A stretch of 64,000 bases of DNA from Acinetobacter baylyi DSM 14961 = CIP 107474. GTDB lineage: Bacteria > Pseudomonadota > Gammaproteobacteria > Pseudomonadales > Moraxellaceae. A program made the translations under genes and the position numbers. The first letter of the stretch is position 1; each line of letters begins with the position of its first letter. Below are positions 54,539-64,000 of this stretch, piece by piece. The notes under the pieces are model-generated. The model ran no database searches and was not told the DNA's origin. It saw only the letters and a program-made list of their open reading frames with translations. The stretch is from contig NZ_KB849626.1 of the NCBI RefSeq assembly GCF_000368685.1, forward strand, positions 62,001-126,000, written 5' to 3'.

Positions 54539-55636
54539 GTGACTGATCCATCACAAGTTAAACCTAAACATGTCATGATGATGGCTGCTGGCACGGGCGG
54601 TCATGTGTTTCCTGCATTAGCTGTGGCAAAACAACTCCAACAACACGGCTGTCAGGTATCATGGCTTGCAACGCCTGCGGGTATGGAAAACCGTTTACTG
54701 AAAGATCAGAATATTCCGATTTATCAGATTGATATTCAAGGTGTGCGTGGTAATGGGGCAGTACGTAAACTTCTGGCTCCCTTTAAAATTTTAAAAGCCA
54801 CTTACAGTGCTATGCGTTATATGAAACAGCTCAAAGTTGATGCTGTAGCAGGTTTTGGTGGTTATGTGGCGGGTCCTGGTGGTTTGGCGGCACGCATTTT
54901 GGGGATTCCAATTCTGATTCATGAACAGAACGCTGTTGCGGGATTCACCAATACTCAGCTCGCTCGTGTGGCCTCAAAAGTATGTGAAGCATTTCCAAAT
55001 ACATTTCCCGCAAGTGCCAAACGAGTGACTACAGGTAATCCTGTACGAAAAGAAATTACCGCAATTTTAAGTCCAAAATGGCGTTATGATAGCCGTGAGC
55101 AAGCGGGACAACCTTTAAATATTCTGATTGTGGGAGGGTCGTTAGGCGCGCAGGCACTTAATGAACGGTTACCCGATGCATTGAAAAATCTCAATTTACC
55201 CCTCAATGTGTTTCATCAGTGTGGACAGAAACAGTTTGAAGAAACCCGAGTGCGTTACACAAATGCTCCTGCGAATATGAGCGTACAGGTAATGCCATTT
55301 ATTGAAGATATGGCACAAGCCTATCGTGATGCAGATCTGATTATTTGTCGCGCAGGTGCGCTAACCGTCACTGAAGTTGCGACTGCTGGTGTTGCGGCAG
55401 TATTTGTGCCTTTACCGATTGCGGTGGACGATCATCAGACTGCAAATGCCAGATTTCTGGCAGATGTCGGTGCAGCCAAGATTTGCCAGCAATCGACCAT
55501 GACGCCAGAAAACTTGGATGCATTACTTAAACCGTTAATGAATCGTCAGTTACTTTCAGAAATGGCTGTAAAAGCCCGTCAACATGCACAACCCAATGCT
55601 ACCCAACACGTGGTAGACCTTATTCAAACTTTGTAA
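54539..55636 (+). CDS. murG: UDP-GlcNAc:lipid-I transferase MurG
   Basis: Peripheral inner-membrane glycosyltransferase forming lipid II. 365 residues; start GTG 54539. [17 protein letters not shown] (N-terminal G-loop), [28 protein letters not shown] and [16 protein letters not shown] are conserved. It opens the rightward division/envelope cluster, with murC 13 bp behind. Confidence 0.96.
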   Translation: MTDPSQVKPKHVMMMAAGTGGHVFPALAVAKQLQQHGCQVSWLATPAGMENRLLKDQNIPIYQIDIQGVRGNGAVRKLLAPFKILKATYSAMRYMKQLKVDAVAGFGGYVAGPGGLAARILGIPILIHEQNAVAGFTNTQLARVASKVCEAFPNTFPASAKRVTTGNPVRKEITAILSPKWRYDSREQAGQPLNILIVGGSLGAQALNERLPDALKNLNLPLNVFHQCGQKQFEETRVRYTNAPANMSVQVMPFIEDMAQAYRDADLIICRAGALTVTEVATAGVAAVFVPLPIAVDDHQTANARFLADVGAAKICQQSTMTPENLDALLKPLMNRQLLSEMAVKARQHAQPNATQHVVDLIQTL

Positions 55637-55649
55637 GTTAGAGTGCTCT

Positions 55650-57098
55650 ATGTCACCAACAACCCCTGCCGATCAAGCAAAAAAACTCATTAAAGTTCCT
55701 GAAATGCGCCGTATCAAACACATTTATTTTGTGGGAATCGGTGGTGCAGGAATGTGTGGCATTGCGGAAGTGTTAAAAAATCAGGGCTACAAAGTATCTG
55801 GTTCTGACATTAAAGCCTCTAAAACAACAGCACATCTTGAACAAAAAGGCATTAAAGTTTATATCGGTCATACTGCTGATAATTTAAAAGCAGTCGATGT
55901 GCTGGTGGTATCCACTGCGATTGATCCTGAAAATCCTGAAGTCAAGGCCGCAATCGAAAATCGTATCCCCGTGGTGCGCCGTGCCGAGATGTTGGGCGAG
56001 CTCATGCGCTATCGCCATGGAATCGCGGTAGCTGGAACACATGGTAAAACCACCACAACCAGTTTGTTAACCACCATGTTGGCCGAAGAAAATATGGACC
56101 CAACCTATGTGATTGGCGGGTTGCTCAACCGTACGGGTGTCAATGCAGCACTGGGTGCAAGTCGATTTATTGTGGCCGAAGCCGATGAGTCAGATGCCTC
56201 ATTCTTATATCTACAACCGATGGCGGCCATCATTACCAATGTTGATGCCGACCATATGGATACTTATGGCGGTAGCTTCGATAAGCTCAAAGATACCTTT
56301 GTTGAGTTTATTCATCGTTTGCCATTTTATGGTTTGGCTGTGGTCTGTGGTGATGATCATAATGTGCGTGAAATCATGCCACGTTTTGGCCGTCCAACAC
56401 TGACCTATGGCTTTAATGAAGATAATGACATTCGCGCTGTAGACGTGGTGCAAGAGGGGATGCAGTCGCATTTTACCGTACTACGTAAAGATCGTGAACC
56501 ACTGCGTTTGACTGTTAACCAGCCAGGACTGCACAACATTTTAAATGCATTGGCAGCCATTGGTGTGGCCACTGATGAAGGCGTATCTGATGCAGCAATT
56601 GCACGTGCATTGGAAGGCTTTAGTGGTGTTGGGCGTCGTTTTCAGGTTCAGGGCGAGTTTGAGTTGGGTGAAGGCAGTGTCAAACTAGTCGATGATTATG
56701 GCCATCATCCCAAAGAAGTTGAGGCAACCATTAAAGCTGCCCGTCAGAGTCATCCAGATCGTCGTTTGGTGATGATGTTTCAGCCTCATCGCTTTAGTCG
56801 TACCCGTGACTGTTTTGATGATTTTGTTGAAGTGTTATCGCAGGTCGATCAATTATTGTTACTTGAGGTCTACCCTGCAGGTGAGAAGCCCATTGTGGGC
56901 GCAGACAGTCGTACATTGGCTCGAAGTATTCGTTTGCGTGGTGATGTTGAGCCTATTCTGGTTGATCCAGTGGAAGGCAATTTGCCTAACATCATACAAA
57001 AAGTGTTACAACCAAATGACTTGTTATTGACGCAGGGTGCAGGTAACGTGGGAGCAATTTCCGTTGATCTTGCCCAGCAGCAATTGTATTTGAAATAA
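55650..57098 (+). CDS. murC: UDP-N-acetylmuramate--L-alanine ligase
   Basis: First amino-acid addition to UDP-MurNAc. 482 residues: dinucleotide-like [18 protein letters not shown], the ATP P-loop [42 protein letters not shown] and [11 protein letters not shown], all Mur-ligase marks. 50 bp separate it from ddlB. Confidence 0.97.
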   Translation: MSPTTPADQAKKLIKVPEMRRIKHIYFVGIGGAGMCGIAEVLKNQGYKVSGSDIKASKTTAHLEQKGIKVYIGHTADNLKAVDVLVVSTAIDPENPEVKAAIENRIPVVRRAEMLGELMRYRHGIAVAGTHGKTTTTSLLTTMLAEENMDPTYVIGGLLNRTGVNAALGASRFIVAEADESDASFLYLQPMAAIITNVDADHMDTYGGSFDKLKDTFVEFIHRLPFYGLAVVCGDDHNVREIMPRFGRPTLTYGFNEDNDIRAVDVVQEGMQSHFTVLRKDREPLRLTVNQPGLHNILNALAAIGVATDEGVSDAAIARALEGFSGVGRRFQVQGEFELGEGSVKLVDDYGHHPKEVEATIKAARQSHPDRRLVMMFQPHRFSRTRDCFDDFVEVLSQVDQLLLLEVYPAGEKPIVGADSRTLARSIRLRGDVEPILVDPVEGNLPNIIQKVLQPNDLLLTQGAGNVGAISVDLAQQQLYLK

Positions 57099-57148
57099 GT
57101 GTATTGCTTGATCATATTTAGTTTGCGATAAAATTTAAGGATAAAAAC

Positions 57149-58078
57149 GTGTCAAATGCTTCAAAATTCGGCAAAGTGGCGGTGTTGTTTGGTGGGAAGT
57201 CGGCTGAGCGGGACGTTTCTTTAGATAGTGGTCAGGCCGTGCTTGATGCATTGTTACGTTCGGGTGTGCAGGCAGAAGCATTTGATCCAAAAGAACGTAG
57301 CGTGACAGAGCTGGTTGGTTATGATCGTGCCTTTATTGTTTTGCATGGTCGTGGCGGGGAAGATGGTCAAATTCAGGGGGTACTTGAATGGCTGGATATT
57401 CCTTATACCGGTACAGGCGTACAGGGTTCTGCCATTGGAATGGATAAAATCAAGACCAAGCAGATTTGGCAGGGGAGCGACCTTCCCACAGCGCCTTATC
57501 GCATTGTCAGCAAAGACTCAGACCTTAATGAGATTGTGGCTTCATTAGGCTTGCCTGTGATTATTAAGCCAGTCCATGAGGGCTCGAGCATTGGCATGAG
57601 CAAAGTTGAAAAAATCGAAGACTTTGCACCAGCCATTGAAAAAGCGACAGCACACGATGCAATCGTGATGGCAGAAAAATGGATTACTGGTCGTGAATAC
57701 ACGATTGTGGTGCTCAATGGAAAGGCATTGCCGGTCATTCGCTTACAACCACCGCAAGATGTTGCATTTTACGATTATGATGCCAAATATCAGCGTAATG
57801 ATGTGCAGTATGGTATTCCATCTGGTCTATCTGATAGCGATGAAAAGAAACTGCAAGAGCTCACATTGCGTGCATTTCATACAGTTGGTGCAAGCGGCTG
57901 GGGCCGAGTCGACGCCATGCAAGATGAACACGGTAATTTCTGGTTGCTTGAAATCAATACCGTACCTGGCATGACCAGTCACTCGCTCGTACCTAAAGCT
58001 GCACAAGCCATAGGTATCGATTTTGATGCATTGTGCGTCGAAATTTTAGCGCAAACGCTTACAGGTTTGGCACACTAA
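57149..58078 (+). CDS. ddlB: D-alanine--D-alanine ligase
   Basis: ATP-grasp ligase making D-Ala-D-Ala for peptidoglycan. 309 residues, start GTG 57149 with AAGGA. VLFGGKSAERDVSLDSG, GRGGEDGQIQGVLE, PVIIKPVHEGSSIGMSKV and LLEINTVPGMTSHSLVPKAA are diagnostic. Two bases separate its stop from the ftsQ start. Confidence 0.97.
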   Translation: MSNASKFGKVAVLFGGKSAERDVSLDSGQAVLDALLRSGVQAEAFDPKERSVTELVGYDRAFIVLHGRGGEDGQIQGVLEWLDIPYTGTGVQGSAIGMDKIKTKQIWQGSDLPTAPYRIVSKDSDLNEIVASLGLPVIIKPVHEGSSIGMSKVEKIEDFAPAIEKATAHDAIVMAEKWITGREYTIVVLNGKALPVIRLQPPQDVAFYDYDAKYQRNDVQYGIPSGLSDSDEKKLQELTLRAFHTVGASGWGRVDAMQDEHGNFWLLEINTVPGMTSHSLVPKAAQAIGIDFDALCVEILAQTLTGLAH

Positions 58079-58080
58079 AT

Positions 58081-58935
58081 ATGGCTCAGCTTCCAGCATC
58101 AATGCGTCGTAAAAGAGCGGCGATTACCTCTATCCATGAAAAACCACCATCACGCAAGCAAAAGCTTGTGAATGCAGGTGGGTGGATTTTGCTGTGTATT
58201 GCATTTGTGGTGCTGGCTGCTGGCGTATATGGTCTGTATAAAGTGATTACCGATGCTAAAATTGCCGATTTAAGTATTGTAGGCACGCGCTCGGTGGTAG
58301 AACAAAACCAGTTACAACAACATATCCAACCAATTATCAAAGATAACTACTTTACTTCTGACCTTGAGCAGATTCGGGATAAAGCACTTGAAATCTCGTG
58401 GGTTGATCGTGTTGTTGTGTCTCGTGCATGGCCAAACAGTATTCGGGTCCGCATTATGCCACGCCACGCTATTGCACGCTGGGGAACGGGGCGCTTGCTC
58501 AGTGATAGCGGCGATGTATATGCAGAAGCTGAATTAAAAAATCATCCAAATTTACCGATGCTGCATGGACCGATTACCCAGTCTAAAGCGATGATGCGTC
58601 GTTACAATGAAATTAATCAATTATTCCAGCCTGTCAATTTACGTTTAACTGAGTTATATCTAACAGAACGTATGACATGGTTTATGCAATTTGATTCTGG
58701 TTTACGTGTCATTGTAGATCAGGACCAAACCATGAGTAAGTTGCAACGTTTAAGTCATCTTGCTCAAACTGACCTAAAACCTGTGTGGTCTAAAATCTCA
58801 GCCATTGATTTACGCTATAGAAATGGATTATCACTACAGTGGAAAACAGGCGTACCGCCCAAAATATTAAATGGTCAGTTTGTTGTAACGAGTGATGACA
58901 CAAATGTTGCATCTGGAATGACAGCAAAGCCATAA
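58081..58935 (+). CDS. ftsQ: Cell division protein FtsQ
   Basis: Bitopic membrane protein of the FtsQLB complex. 284 residues from ATG 58081: a basic cytoplasmic tail (MRRKRAAITSIHEKPPSRKQK), one helix (about 34-54), the POTRA domain (about 60-128) starting IADLSIVGTRSV with ISWVDRVVVSRAWPNSIRVRI, and the beta domain. The frame is open back into ddlB (58033), but that part is not FtsQ-like. Confidence 0.95.
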   Translation: MAQLPASMRRKRAAITSIHEKPPSRKQKLVNAGGWILLCIAFVVLAAGVYGLYKVITDAKIADLSIVGTRSVVEQNQLQQHIQPIIKDNYFTSDLEQIRDKALEISWVDRVVVSRAWPNSIRVRIMPRHAIARWGTGRLLSDSGDVYAEAELKNHPNLPMLHGPITQSKAMMRRYNEINQLFQPVNLRLTELYLTERMTWFMQFDSGLRVIVDQDQTMSKLQRLSHLAQTDLKPVWSKISAIDLRYRNGLSLQWKTGVPPKILNGQFVVTSDDTNVASGMTAKP

Positions 58936-58999
58936 TGTTTGGCTTTTAAATAACAGGCATTTTTTGCCATATTAGACAACGAACAAATGGTAGTGAGTA

Positions 59000-60262
59000 A
59001 TGAGTGAAGCTGTTCCCTCGGTTGTTGCGATTGACATTGGGACACATAAAGTTTCAGTTTTGATTGGTAAAGTTCACGCACCGGATAACATTCAGGTCAT
59101 CGGGATGGCCACTGCACGTAACCGTGGCATGAATAAAGGCAAAATAGTTAGTCTCGATAAAGTCATCTCCGCAATTAAAAATGCCGTTGCTGAAGCGGAA
59201 AACATGGCTGAATGCCGTGTTCACACAGCATGGGTGTCGATTCCAACAACAGAATTACAAAGTTTTTATGCTTCGGGTCGTATCCCTATTGCGAAAGCTG
59301 ATCATACTATTACCACGAATGAGGTCGTGCGCGCGTTAGAACTTGCAAAAGCAAGCCATGTCACGCCAGATTATTACTTGGCCAGTGCTGTACCACTTGG
59401 TTTTGAACTGGATGATTCATCAGAATGGGTTCAGAATCCGATCAATATGTCGGCACATAGTATGACTGGACATTATCAGTTGATGATGATGCCGATCAGT
59501 ATCATGCAAAATCTGGATCGGGCCATGAAAGGTGCCAGTATCGGTGTCGAAAAAATGGTGGTGTCCTGTCTTGCAACAGCCGAAGCCAGCTTGCTTAAAG
59601 ATGAAAAAGAGTACGGTGTCTGTTTGTTGGATATTGGGGCAGGCACAACCAATATTGCGGTGTATCTGGATGGTCGTTTGGCGCTTGCGAGAACGTTGCA
59701 GCGTGGTGGCGAAAATGTAACGCGCGATATTGCGGCCGTTTTACAAACGACGACAGAAGAAGCTGAACGCATCAAAATTCTACATGGTTGCGTCGATTTA
59801 AGCGCCATTAAGCCTGATCAAATGATTCAAGTGCAAGCCATTGATGGCCCACAGACCATTAGTCGTATTGAACTTGCTGAAATCATTATTGCGCGTTATG
59901 AAGAAATTCTTGGACAAGTACGTGATGAACTTGAACGAAGCGGTGCCATTCATGGTTTATATCATGGTGTGGTACTAACAGGTGACGCTTGCCAAATTGA
60001 GGGAATGATTAGTTTGGCACGTCGTATACTGGGTGTTTCTGCACATCTGGGGAATCCGCCATTACAGGTTTATGCTGATGATCAGCATCAAGCTTCGATT
60101 CGACGTTCTATGTATGCCACAGCAGCGGGTTTATTGATGTTCAGTCAAAGCGAGCTGCAAGATACGGTCGAAGATTCCGAAGAAGCGTCACAACGTTCGT
60201 TATGGAATCGTGTTGCAAATGGCTGGAATACCTTGAATACCAAGCTAAAAGCCATCTTTTAA
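59000..60262 (+). CDS. ftsA: Cell division protein FtsA
   Basis: Actin-like membrane tether of the Z ring. 420 residues: VVAIDIGTHKVSVLIG (phosphate 1), CLLDIGAGTTNIAVY (phosphate 2), VVLTGDACQIEGM, and a C-terminal amphipathic helix (SLWNRVANGWNTLNTKLKAIF) for membrane binding. It sits 64 bp after ftsQ and 164 bp before ftsZ. Confidence 0.97.
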   Translation: MSEAVPSVVAIDIGTHKVSVLIGKVHAPDNIQVIGMATARNRGMNKGKIVSLDKVISAIKNAVAEAENMAECRVHTAWVSIPTTELQSFYASGRIPIAKADHTITTNEVVRALELAKASHVTPDYYLASAVPLGFELDDSSEWVQNPINMSAHSMTGHYQLMMMPISIMQNLDRAMKGASIGVEKMVVSCLATAEASLLKDEKEYGVCLLDIGAGTTNIAVYLDGRLALARTLQRGGENVTRDIAAVLQTTTEEAERIKILHGCVDLSAIKPDQMIQVQAIDGPQTISRIELAEIIIARYEEILGQVRDELERSGAIHGLYHGVVLTGDACQIEGMISLARRILGVSAHLGNPPLQVYADDQHQASIRRSMYATAAGLLMFSQSELQDTVEDSEEASQRSLWNRVANGWNTLNTKLKAIF

Positions 60263-60426
60263 GGTGTATGTGTTTTTAGGGAATATTGTTGGGATGTTGT
60301 AATAGTAAATTGTCATACTTGACAAGCTAAGTATTGAGCAGCATCCTAAAATCTATTGTTTATTAAAGATCAAGGCAGTATACGGGCTGAAGTGACTGCC
60401 AAATGAATTAGGGAACTCTACAGGTC

Positions 60427-61596
60427 ATGGCCTCATTTGAATTTATAGAAGATGAACTAAGCGATAGCAACGGTCAAGCCCGTTTCACTGTGTTTGGTGT
60501 TGGTGGTGGCGGTGGTAATGCCGTACAGCACATGGTGCAATCTGATATTAAAGGTGTGAAATTTGTTTGTGCCAATACAGACAAGCAAGCACTTGACAGT
60601 ATGAATGCGCCATTCAAGATTCAGCTCGGAGAGCAAAGTACACGCGGGTTGGGTGCAGGTGCAAATCCAGAAGTGGGTCAGATTGCAGGTGAAGAAAGCC
60701 GCGAAATGATTCGTCAACATCTTGAAGGCACAGATATGGTATTTGTGACGGCAGGTATGGGGGGTGGAACAGGTACAGGTGCTGCACCAGTCGTTGCTGA
60801 AATCGCACAGGAAATGGGAATTTTAACGGTGGGTGTTGTTACGACACCGTTTAATTTTGAAGGTCGCCGTCGTCAGCGTGCTGCTGAAAAAGGAATAGAA
60901 GCACTCGAAGCACATGTCGACTCTTTGATTATTATTCCAAACCAGCGTTTGCTCAGTGTCTATGGCGACATTTCAATGCGCGATGCCTACAAAAAGGCAG
61001 ATGACGTATTGCTTAATGCGGTACGTAGTATCTTTGATCTTGTGGTTAATCGTGGTCATATTAACCTTGACTTCGCCGATTTGAAAACTGCCATGAGTAC
61101 GCGTGGTTACGCGATGATGGGTGTCGGTTTAGGTCGTGGTGAAGATCGTGCACGTCAGGCTGCAGAGCAGGCCATTCGTAGTCCATTGTTAGATAATGTG
61201 AATATCATCAATGCTAAAGGTGTATTGATCAACATTACTGGTGGTGATGATATTACCTTGCGTGAAACAGAAATTATTACCGATGTAGTCAACCAGATTG
61301 TCGATCTGGATGAAGGTGAAATTTTCTACGGTACGGTCTTTGATCCAGAAGCACGTGATGAGTTACGTGTGACAGTTATAGCAACAGGTTTAACCCGTAA
61401 CGCGAGCGAAGCAGAGCCACGCAAACGTCATGTTCCACATCATGTTCATGTGCCAACGGCACATGCTGTAGATGAAGATGATGTACCTGCGATTAGCAAA
61501 CGTCAAGGAACTGAGGCCTCTGCTGCACCAAGTTCATCACCTCGCTCATCTCCAATGAGTATTCAGGATTATCTTAAAAATCAACAACGTAAATAG
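60427..61596 (+). CDS. ftsZ: Cell division protein FtsZ
   Basis: Tubulin-like GTPase forming the Z ring. 389 residues: [15 protein letters not shown], the tubulin signature [30 protein letters not shown] and the GTPase domain to about 320. A Pro/Ser/His-rich linker (about 325-375) then leads to the C-terminal partner peptide [12 protein letters not shown]. The linker has a His-rich patch ([13 protein letters not shown]). A terminator follows. Confidence 0.97.
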   Translation: MASFEFIEDELSDSNGQARFTVFGVGGGGGNAVQHMVQSDIKGVKFVCANTDKQALDSMNAPFKIQLGEQSTRGLGAGANPEVGQIAGEESREMIRQHLEGTDMVFVTAGMGGGTGTGAAPVVAEIAQEMGILTVGVVTTPFNFEGRRRQRAAEKGIEALEAHVDSLIIIPNQRLLSVYGDISMRDAYKKADDVLLNAVRSIFDLVVNRGHINLDFADLKTAMSTRGYAMMGVGLGRGEDRARQAAEQAIRSPLLDNVNIINAKGVLINITGGDDITLRETEIITDVVNQIVDLDEGEIFYGTVFDPEARDELRVTVIATGLTRNASEAEPRKRHVPHHVHVPTAHAVDEDDVPAISKRQGTEASAAPSSSPRSSPMSIQDYLKNQQRK

Positions 61597-61615
61597 TTTT
61601 TGCATAAAGATAGCC

Positions 61616-61645
61616 AAAAGGTAGTGAGATTCACTACCTTTTTTA
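61616..61645 (+). terminator. Terminator of ftsZ
   Basis: AAAAGGTAGTGA-GAT-TCACTACCTTTT then a T-run. lpxC therefore has its own promoter or depends on read-through. Confidence 0.9.
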
Positions 61646-61706
61646 TTTTTTATCAATAGCTAAATATGCTAACGTATATCGGTTTTTAAGAGAAAGTTAG
61701 AGTAGC

Positions 61707-62609
61707 ATGTTGAAACAACGTACCCTCAAACGTGTGGTAAAGGCGAGTGGCATTGGTCTTCATAGTGGTCAGAAGGTCATGATCAATTTTTTGCCCCATA
61801 CAGTTGATGGTGGAATCGTGTTTCGCAGAATTGATTTGGATCCACCTGTCGAAATTCAGGCAGATTCGCTACTGATTCAAGAAGCTTTTATGTGTTCGAA
61901 TCTGGTACTAGAAGACGTTAAGGTCGGAACGATTGAGCATGTCATGAGTGCCATTGCAGGGCTTGGCATTGATAATCTGATTATCGAAGTATCTGCTTCT
62001 GAAGTACCAATTATGGATGGCAGTGCAGGGCCGTTTATTTACTTGTTGATGCAAGGCGAGTTGCATGAACAAGATGCACCGAAAAAATTTATAAAAATAT
62101 TAAAGCCCGTTGAGGCGCTGATTGATGACAAACGTGCCATTTTTACGCCACACGAAGGTTTCCAGTTAAATTTTACAATTGATTTTGATCATCCCGCATT
62201 TGCCAAAGAGTATCAGTCTGCCACGATTGACTTTTCGACAGAAGTATTTGTTTATGAAGTCAGTGGCGCAAGAACATTCGGTTTTATGAAAGATCTTGAT
62301 TATCTAAAAGCCAATAATCTGGCATTAGGAGCGAGTCTGGATAACGCGATTGGCGTCGATGATACCGGTGTGGTGAATGAAGAAGGACTACGATTTTCGG
62401 ACGAATTTGTTCGACATAAGATTCTGGATGCTGTGGGTGATTTGTATCTCATGGGACATCAGATTATTGCCAAGTTTGATGGCTATAAATCTGGGCATGC
62501 ACTGAATAATCAGTTATTACGCAATGTACAAAGTGATCCTTCTAACTACGAAATTGTAACATTTGATGACATTAAAAATTGTCCAATTCAGTATGTACAC
62601 GTCGCCTAA
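61707..62609 (+). CDS. lpxC: UDP-3-O-acyl-N-acetylglucosamine deacetylase
   Basis: Zinc deacetylase, the committed lipid A step. 300 residues. [13 protein letters not shown] near the start, the zinc His in [14 protein letters not shown], and the C-terminal zinc/catalytic part [18 protein letters not shown] and [15 protein letters not shown]. The end of the protein is normal length. Confidence 0.97.
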
Positions 62610-62705
62610 GTAATTGTGTTGTGGTTGAAATGTTATATTGTAATAAATTAAAAAGATAACTGCGTCACATATATTTTTAAAATAGACATTTTACTGAAAT
62701 GGTTG

Positions 62706-63146
62706 TTACTTTTTATTGCTTGCCAAACGTAATAAAGCTTGGCTAAGCTTAGGGTCGCTCACCAAGCCAGCGGCACCTTGTAACATTTCTTGTGTCTCAG
62801 GCGTGAGAGAGGTTTTTGAATCTGTAGGGGATTGGGGAAGTTGCGATTTTGGTCGTAAACGCACTTGAATTTTTTGTAGTTCATTTAAGCCTTCAAGTTG
62901 AGCCAACTTGGTAATATATTGTGTTTGAAGATAGCCAAGCTGACTAATCATGGCCTGATTTTCGCCGGTTAGGGTCAACACACCATATTGATAACAGACT
63001 ACTTGCCATTTTTCAGGTTGAGGCAATAAGGGTTGAATAAGTTTCGTAAGTTTTTGCCATTGTGCAACTTGCGCTGTAAGAAACGTTAAGTTTCCTGTTT
63101 TTATGTGTTTTCTTGTTTGTTGAAACACGTTTTTAGGTTCAGACAT
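62706..63146 (-). CDS. dciA: DciA-like (DUF721) protein
   Basis: 146 residues from ATG 63146. The DUF721 KH-like domain (about 28-100) shows LTAQVAQWQKLTKLIQPLLPQPEKWQVVCYQYGVLTLTGENQAMISQLGYLQTQYI. A Pro/Ser/Thr-rich tail follows. DUF721 proteins include DciA, which loads the replicative helicase in bacteria without DnaC. The location near lpxC (and usually secA) supports this. It is divergent from the peptidase with about 110 bp between starts. Confidence 0.8.
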   Translation of the reverse strand: MSEPKNVFQQTRKHIKTGNLTFLTAQVAQWQKLTKLIQPLLPQPEKWQVVCYQYGVLTLTGENQAMISQLGYLQTQYITKLAQLEGLNELQKIQVRLRPKSQLPQSPTDSKTSLTPETQEMLQGAAGLVSDPKLSQALLRLASNKK

Positions 63147-63256
63147 TGTCAATATCCAGTTTGAATGTGTCTTCATCTTATACGTGTATTTCAACGGATA
63201 TCAAGGAAGAGATCACACAAGGAACTTTGAGTAAGAACAGTTTCAAGAGGTTTTTT

Positions 63257-63952
63257 ATGCATCCGCGCCGTATTTTACTTGCTTTTTCGCTGGCAGCTTC
63301 TGCCGCATCAGTCGCTTTCGCTGATTATCAAACGATAGACCAAACCAGTGCAACACCATCAGACCGTCTTGAACAACTCTCTCGTACATTGAGTCAGGGT
63401 TCTTATTCACATCCAGATGATCTTGATTTACCTGCCAGTGCGAGAGTTTCAGTAACTTTACGCGAAAAATCAATAGAGCTAAATAACCAGACCCTCGAGA
63501 AAAAGTATCCTGGTTCGTCTTCTCGTTATAACACGTCCAATAATAATAGCCCTTATTCATGGTTAGTCACCCATCCTTTGCCAGATATGGTTCGTGTATC
63601 ATCTGAATTTGGTACGCGTACACTGTTGGGTACGACGCGTCCTCATGAGGGAATTGATTTATCTGCGCCGAGTGGCACACCAATTTATGCCTCTGGTCCA
63701 GGTATTGTCACCAAAGCAGGCTGGGGTACAGGTTATGGTCAATATGTTGAGATTAATCATGGAAATGGTTACCTGACACGTTATGCACATGCTTCACGAA
63801 TTATGGTTCAAGTGGGTGATCGTGTGAGTGCGGGTGAACGCATTGCTAATGTTGGTTGTACAGGTCGTTGTACAGGCCCACACTTGCATTTTGAAGTGGT
63901 GAAAGATGGTCAGCGTAAAAATCCAGGCTCTTATCTTGCGTTATTGCCGTAA
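63257..63952 (+). CDS. M23-family peptidase (peptidoglycan endopeptidase)
   Basis: 231 residues from ATG 63257 with AGAGG upstream; the frame is open back to 63146 without support. A signal peptide (MHPRRILLAFSLAASAASVAFA) suggests export. The C-terminal LytM/M23 domain (about 120-225) has zinc ligands H...D in PHEGIDLSAP and the HLHF motif in GPHLHFEVVK. The N-terminal ~100 residues are unassigned. It may cleave peptidoglycan cross-links or act as an activator such as an EnvC type; all metal ligands appear intact, which favours an active enzyme. Confidence 0.88.
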   Translation: MHPRRILLAFSLAASAASVAFADYQTIDQTSATPSDRLEQLSRTLSQGSYSHPDDLDLPASARVSVTLREKSIELNNQTLEKKYPGSSSRYNTSNNNSPYSWLVTHPLPDMVRVSSEFGTRTLLGTTRPHEGIDLSAPSGTPIYASGPGIVTKAGWGTGYGQYVEINHGNGYLTRYAHASRIMVQVGDRVSAGERIANVGCTGRCTGPHLHFEVVKDGQRKNPGSYLALLP

Positions 63953-64000
63953 TGAGTGCATGTCAGATTATTTTCTCCATGTCTCTCACCGATTCAGTTA

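Noticed and set aside
1..64000. CRISPR arrays, insertion sequences, prophage genes, tRNA or rRNA genes
   Set aside because: No regularly spaced repeats, transposase or phage-type genes, and no cloverleaf sequences were noticed by reading both strands; a scan with dedicated tools was not possible.

Overview
The window is Gram-negative chromosomal DNA of roughly 40% GC. It very probably comes from Acinetobacter (Moraxellaceae). The pointers are a split division cluster (murG-murC-ddlB-ftsQ-ftsA-ftsZ-lpxC without ftsW, ftsI or mraY inside it), crc head to head with pyrE, the MesX/MesD methionine synthase pair, and glmU-glmS beside a ribB-ribH-nusB-thiL-pgpA run. No tRNA, rRNA, insertion sequence, prophage or CRISPR array was seen. 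Most of the window is core chromosome.

Layout. 1-292: start of a fumarylacetoacetase gene that seems to have lost about 125-130 codons in frame. 454-7252: a tight seven-gene leftward array for riboflavin, NusB, thiamine, phosphatidylglycerol and UDP-GlcNAc functions. 7548-15195: Smp-like protein and divergent serB, two small genes, dtd, pncB, rhdA and psd. 15265-25153: a lipoprotein, phoR/phoB, a TetR/SDR divergent pair, MATE transporter, aminotransferase, DUF445, lipoprotein, DUF924. 25361-31617: gshA, dsbB, two alpha/beta hydrolases and parE. 31639-38317: a secreted protein followed by a urate-to-ureidoglycolate degradation cluster (allA, alc, hpxO, a Tsx-like outer-membrane protein, hiuH, uraD, puuE). 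38570-45510: HPF-like protein, ankyrin protein, outer-membrane barrel, dsbD, diguanylate cyclase, esterase, DUF2147 and an ArsC-like protein. 45738-47492: a probable CsrA/RsmA-binding small RNA, crc and pyrE. 47721-50490: mesX, mesD and a flavin reductase. 50537-53353: DUF1737 and DUF4394 genes and a gene-poor AT-rich stretch. 53354-63952: gshB, the murG-to-lpxC division/envelope cluster, a DciA-like protein and an M23 peptidase.

How the genes work together. The purine genes encode a complete route: urate is hydroxylated by HpxO, 5-hydroxyisourate is hydrolysed by HiuH, OHCU is decarboxylated by UraD, allantoin is opened by PuuE, allantoate is split by Alc, and AllA releases urea and glyoxylate. 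Two related inverted repeats, both centred about 82 bp before a start codon (puuE and uraD), suggest a common regulator. MesX, MesD and a flavin reductase form a folate-independent methionine synthase module. gshA and gshB (glutathione) and dsbB and dsbD (periplasmic thiols) are all present.

The most interesting item is the minus-strand intergenic transcript candidate at 45738-45886, downstream of crc. It has about ten GGA motifs, several in hairpin loops, and ends in a GGA-bearing terminator hairpin. This is the architecture of CsrB/RsmZ-type RNAs that titrate CsrA/RsmA. All functional calls rest on reading the sequence and on recalled family knowledge; no database search was run.
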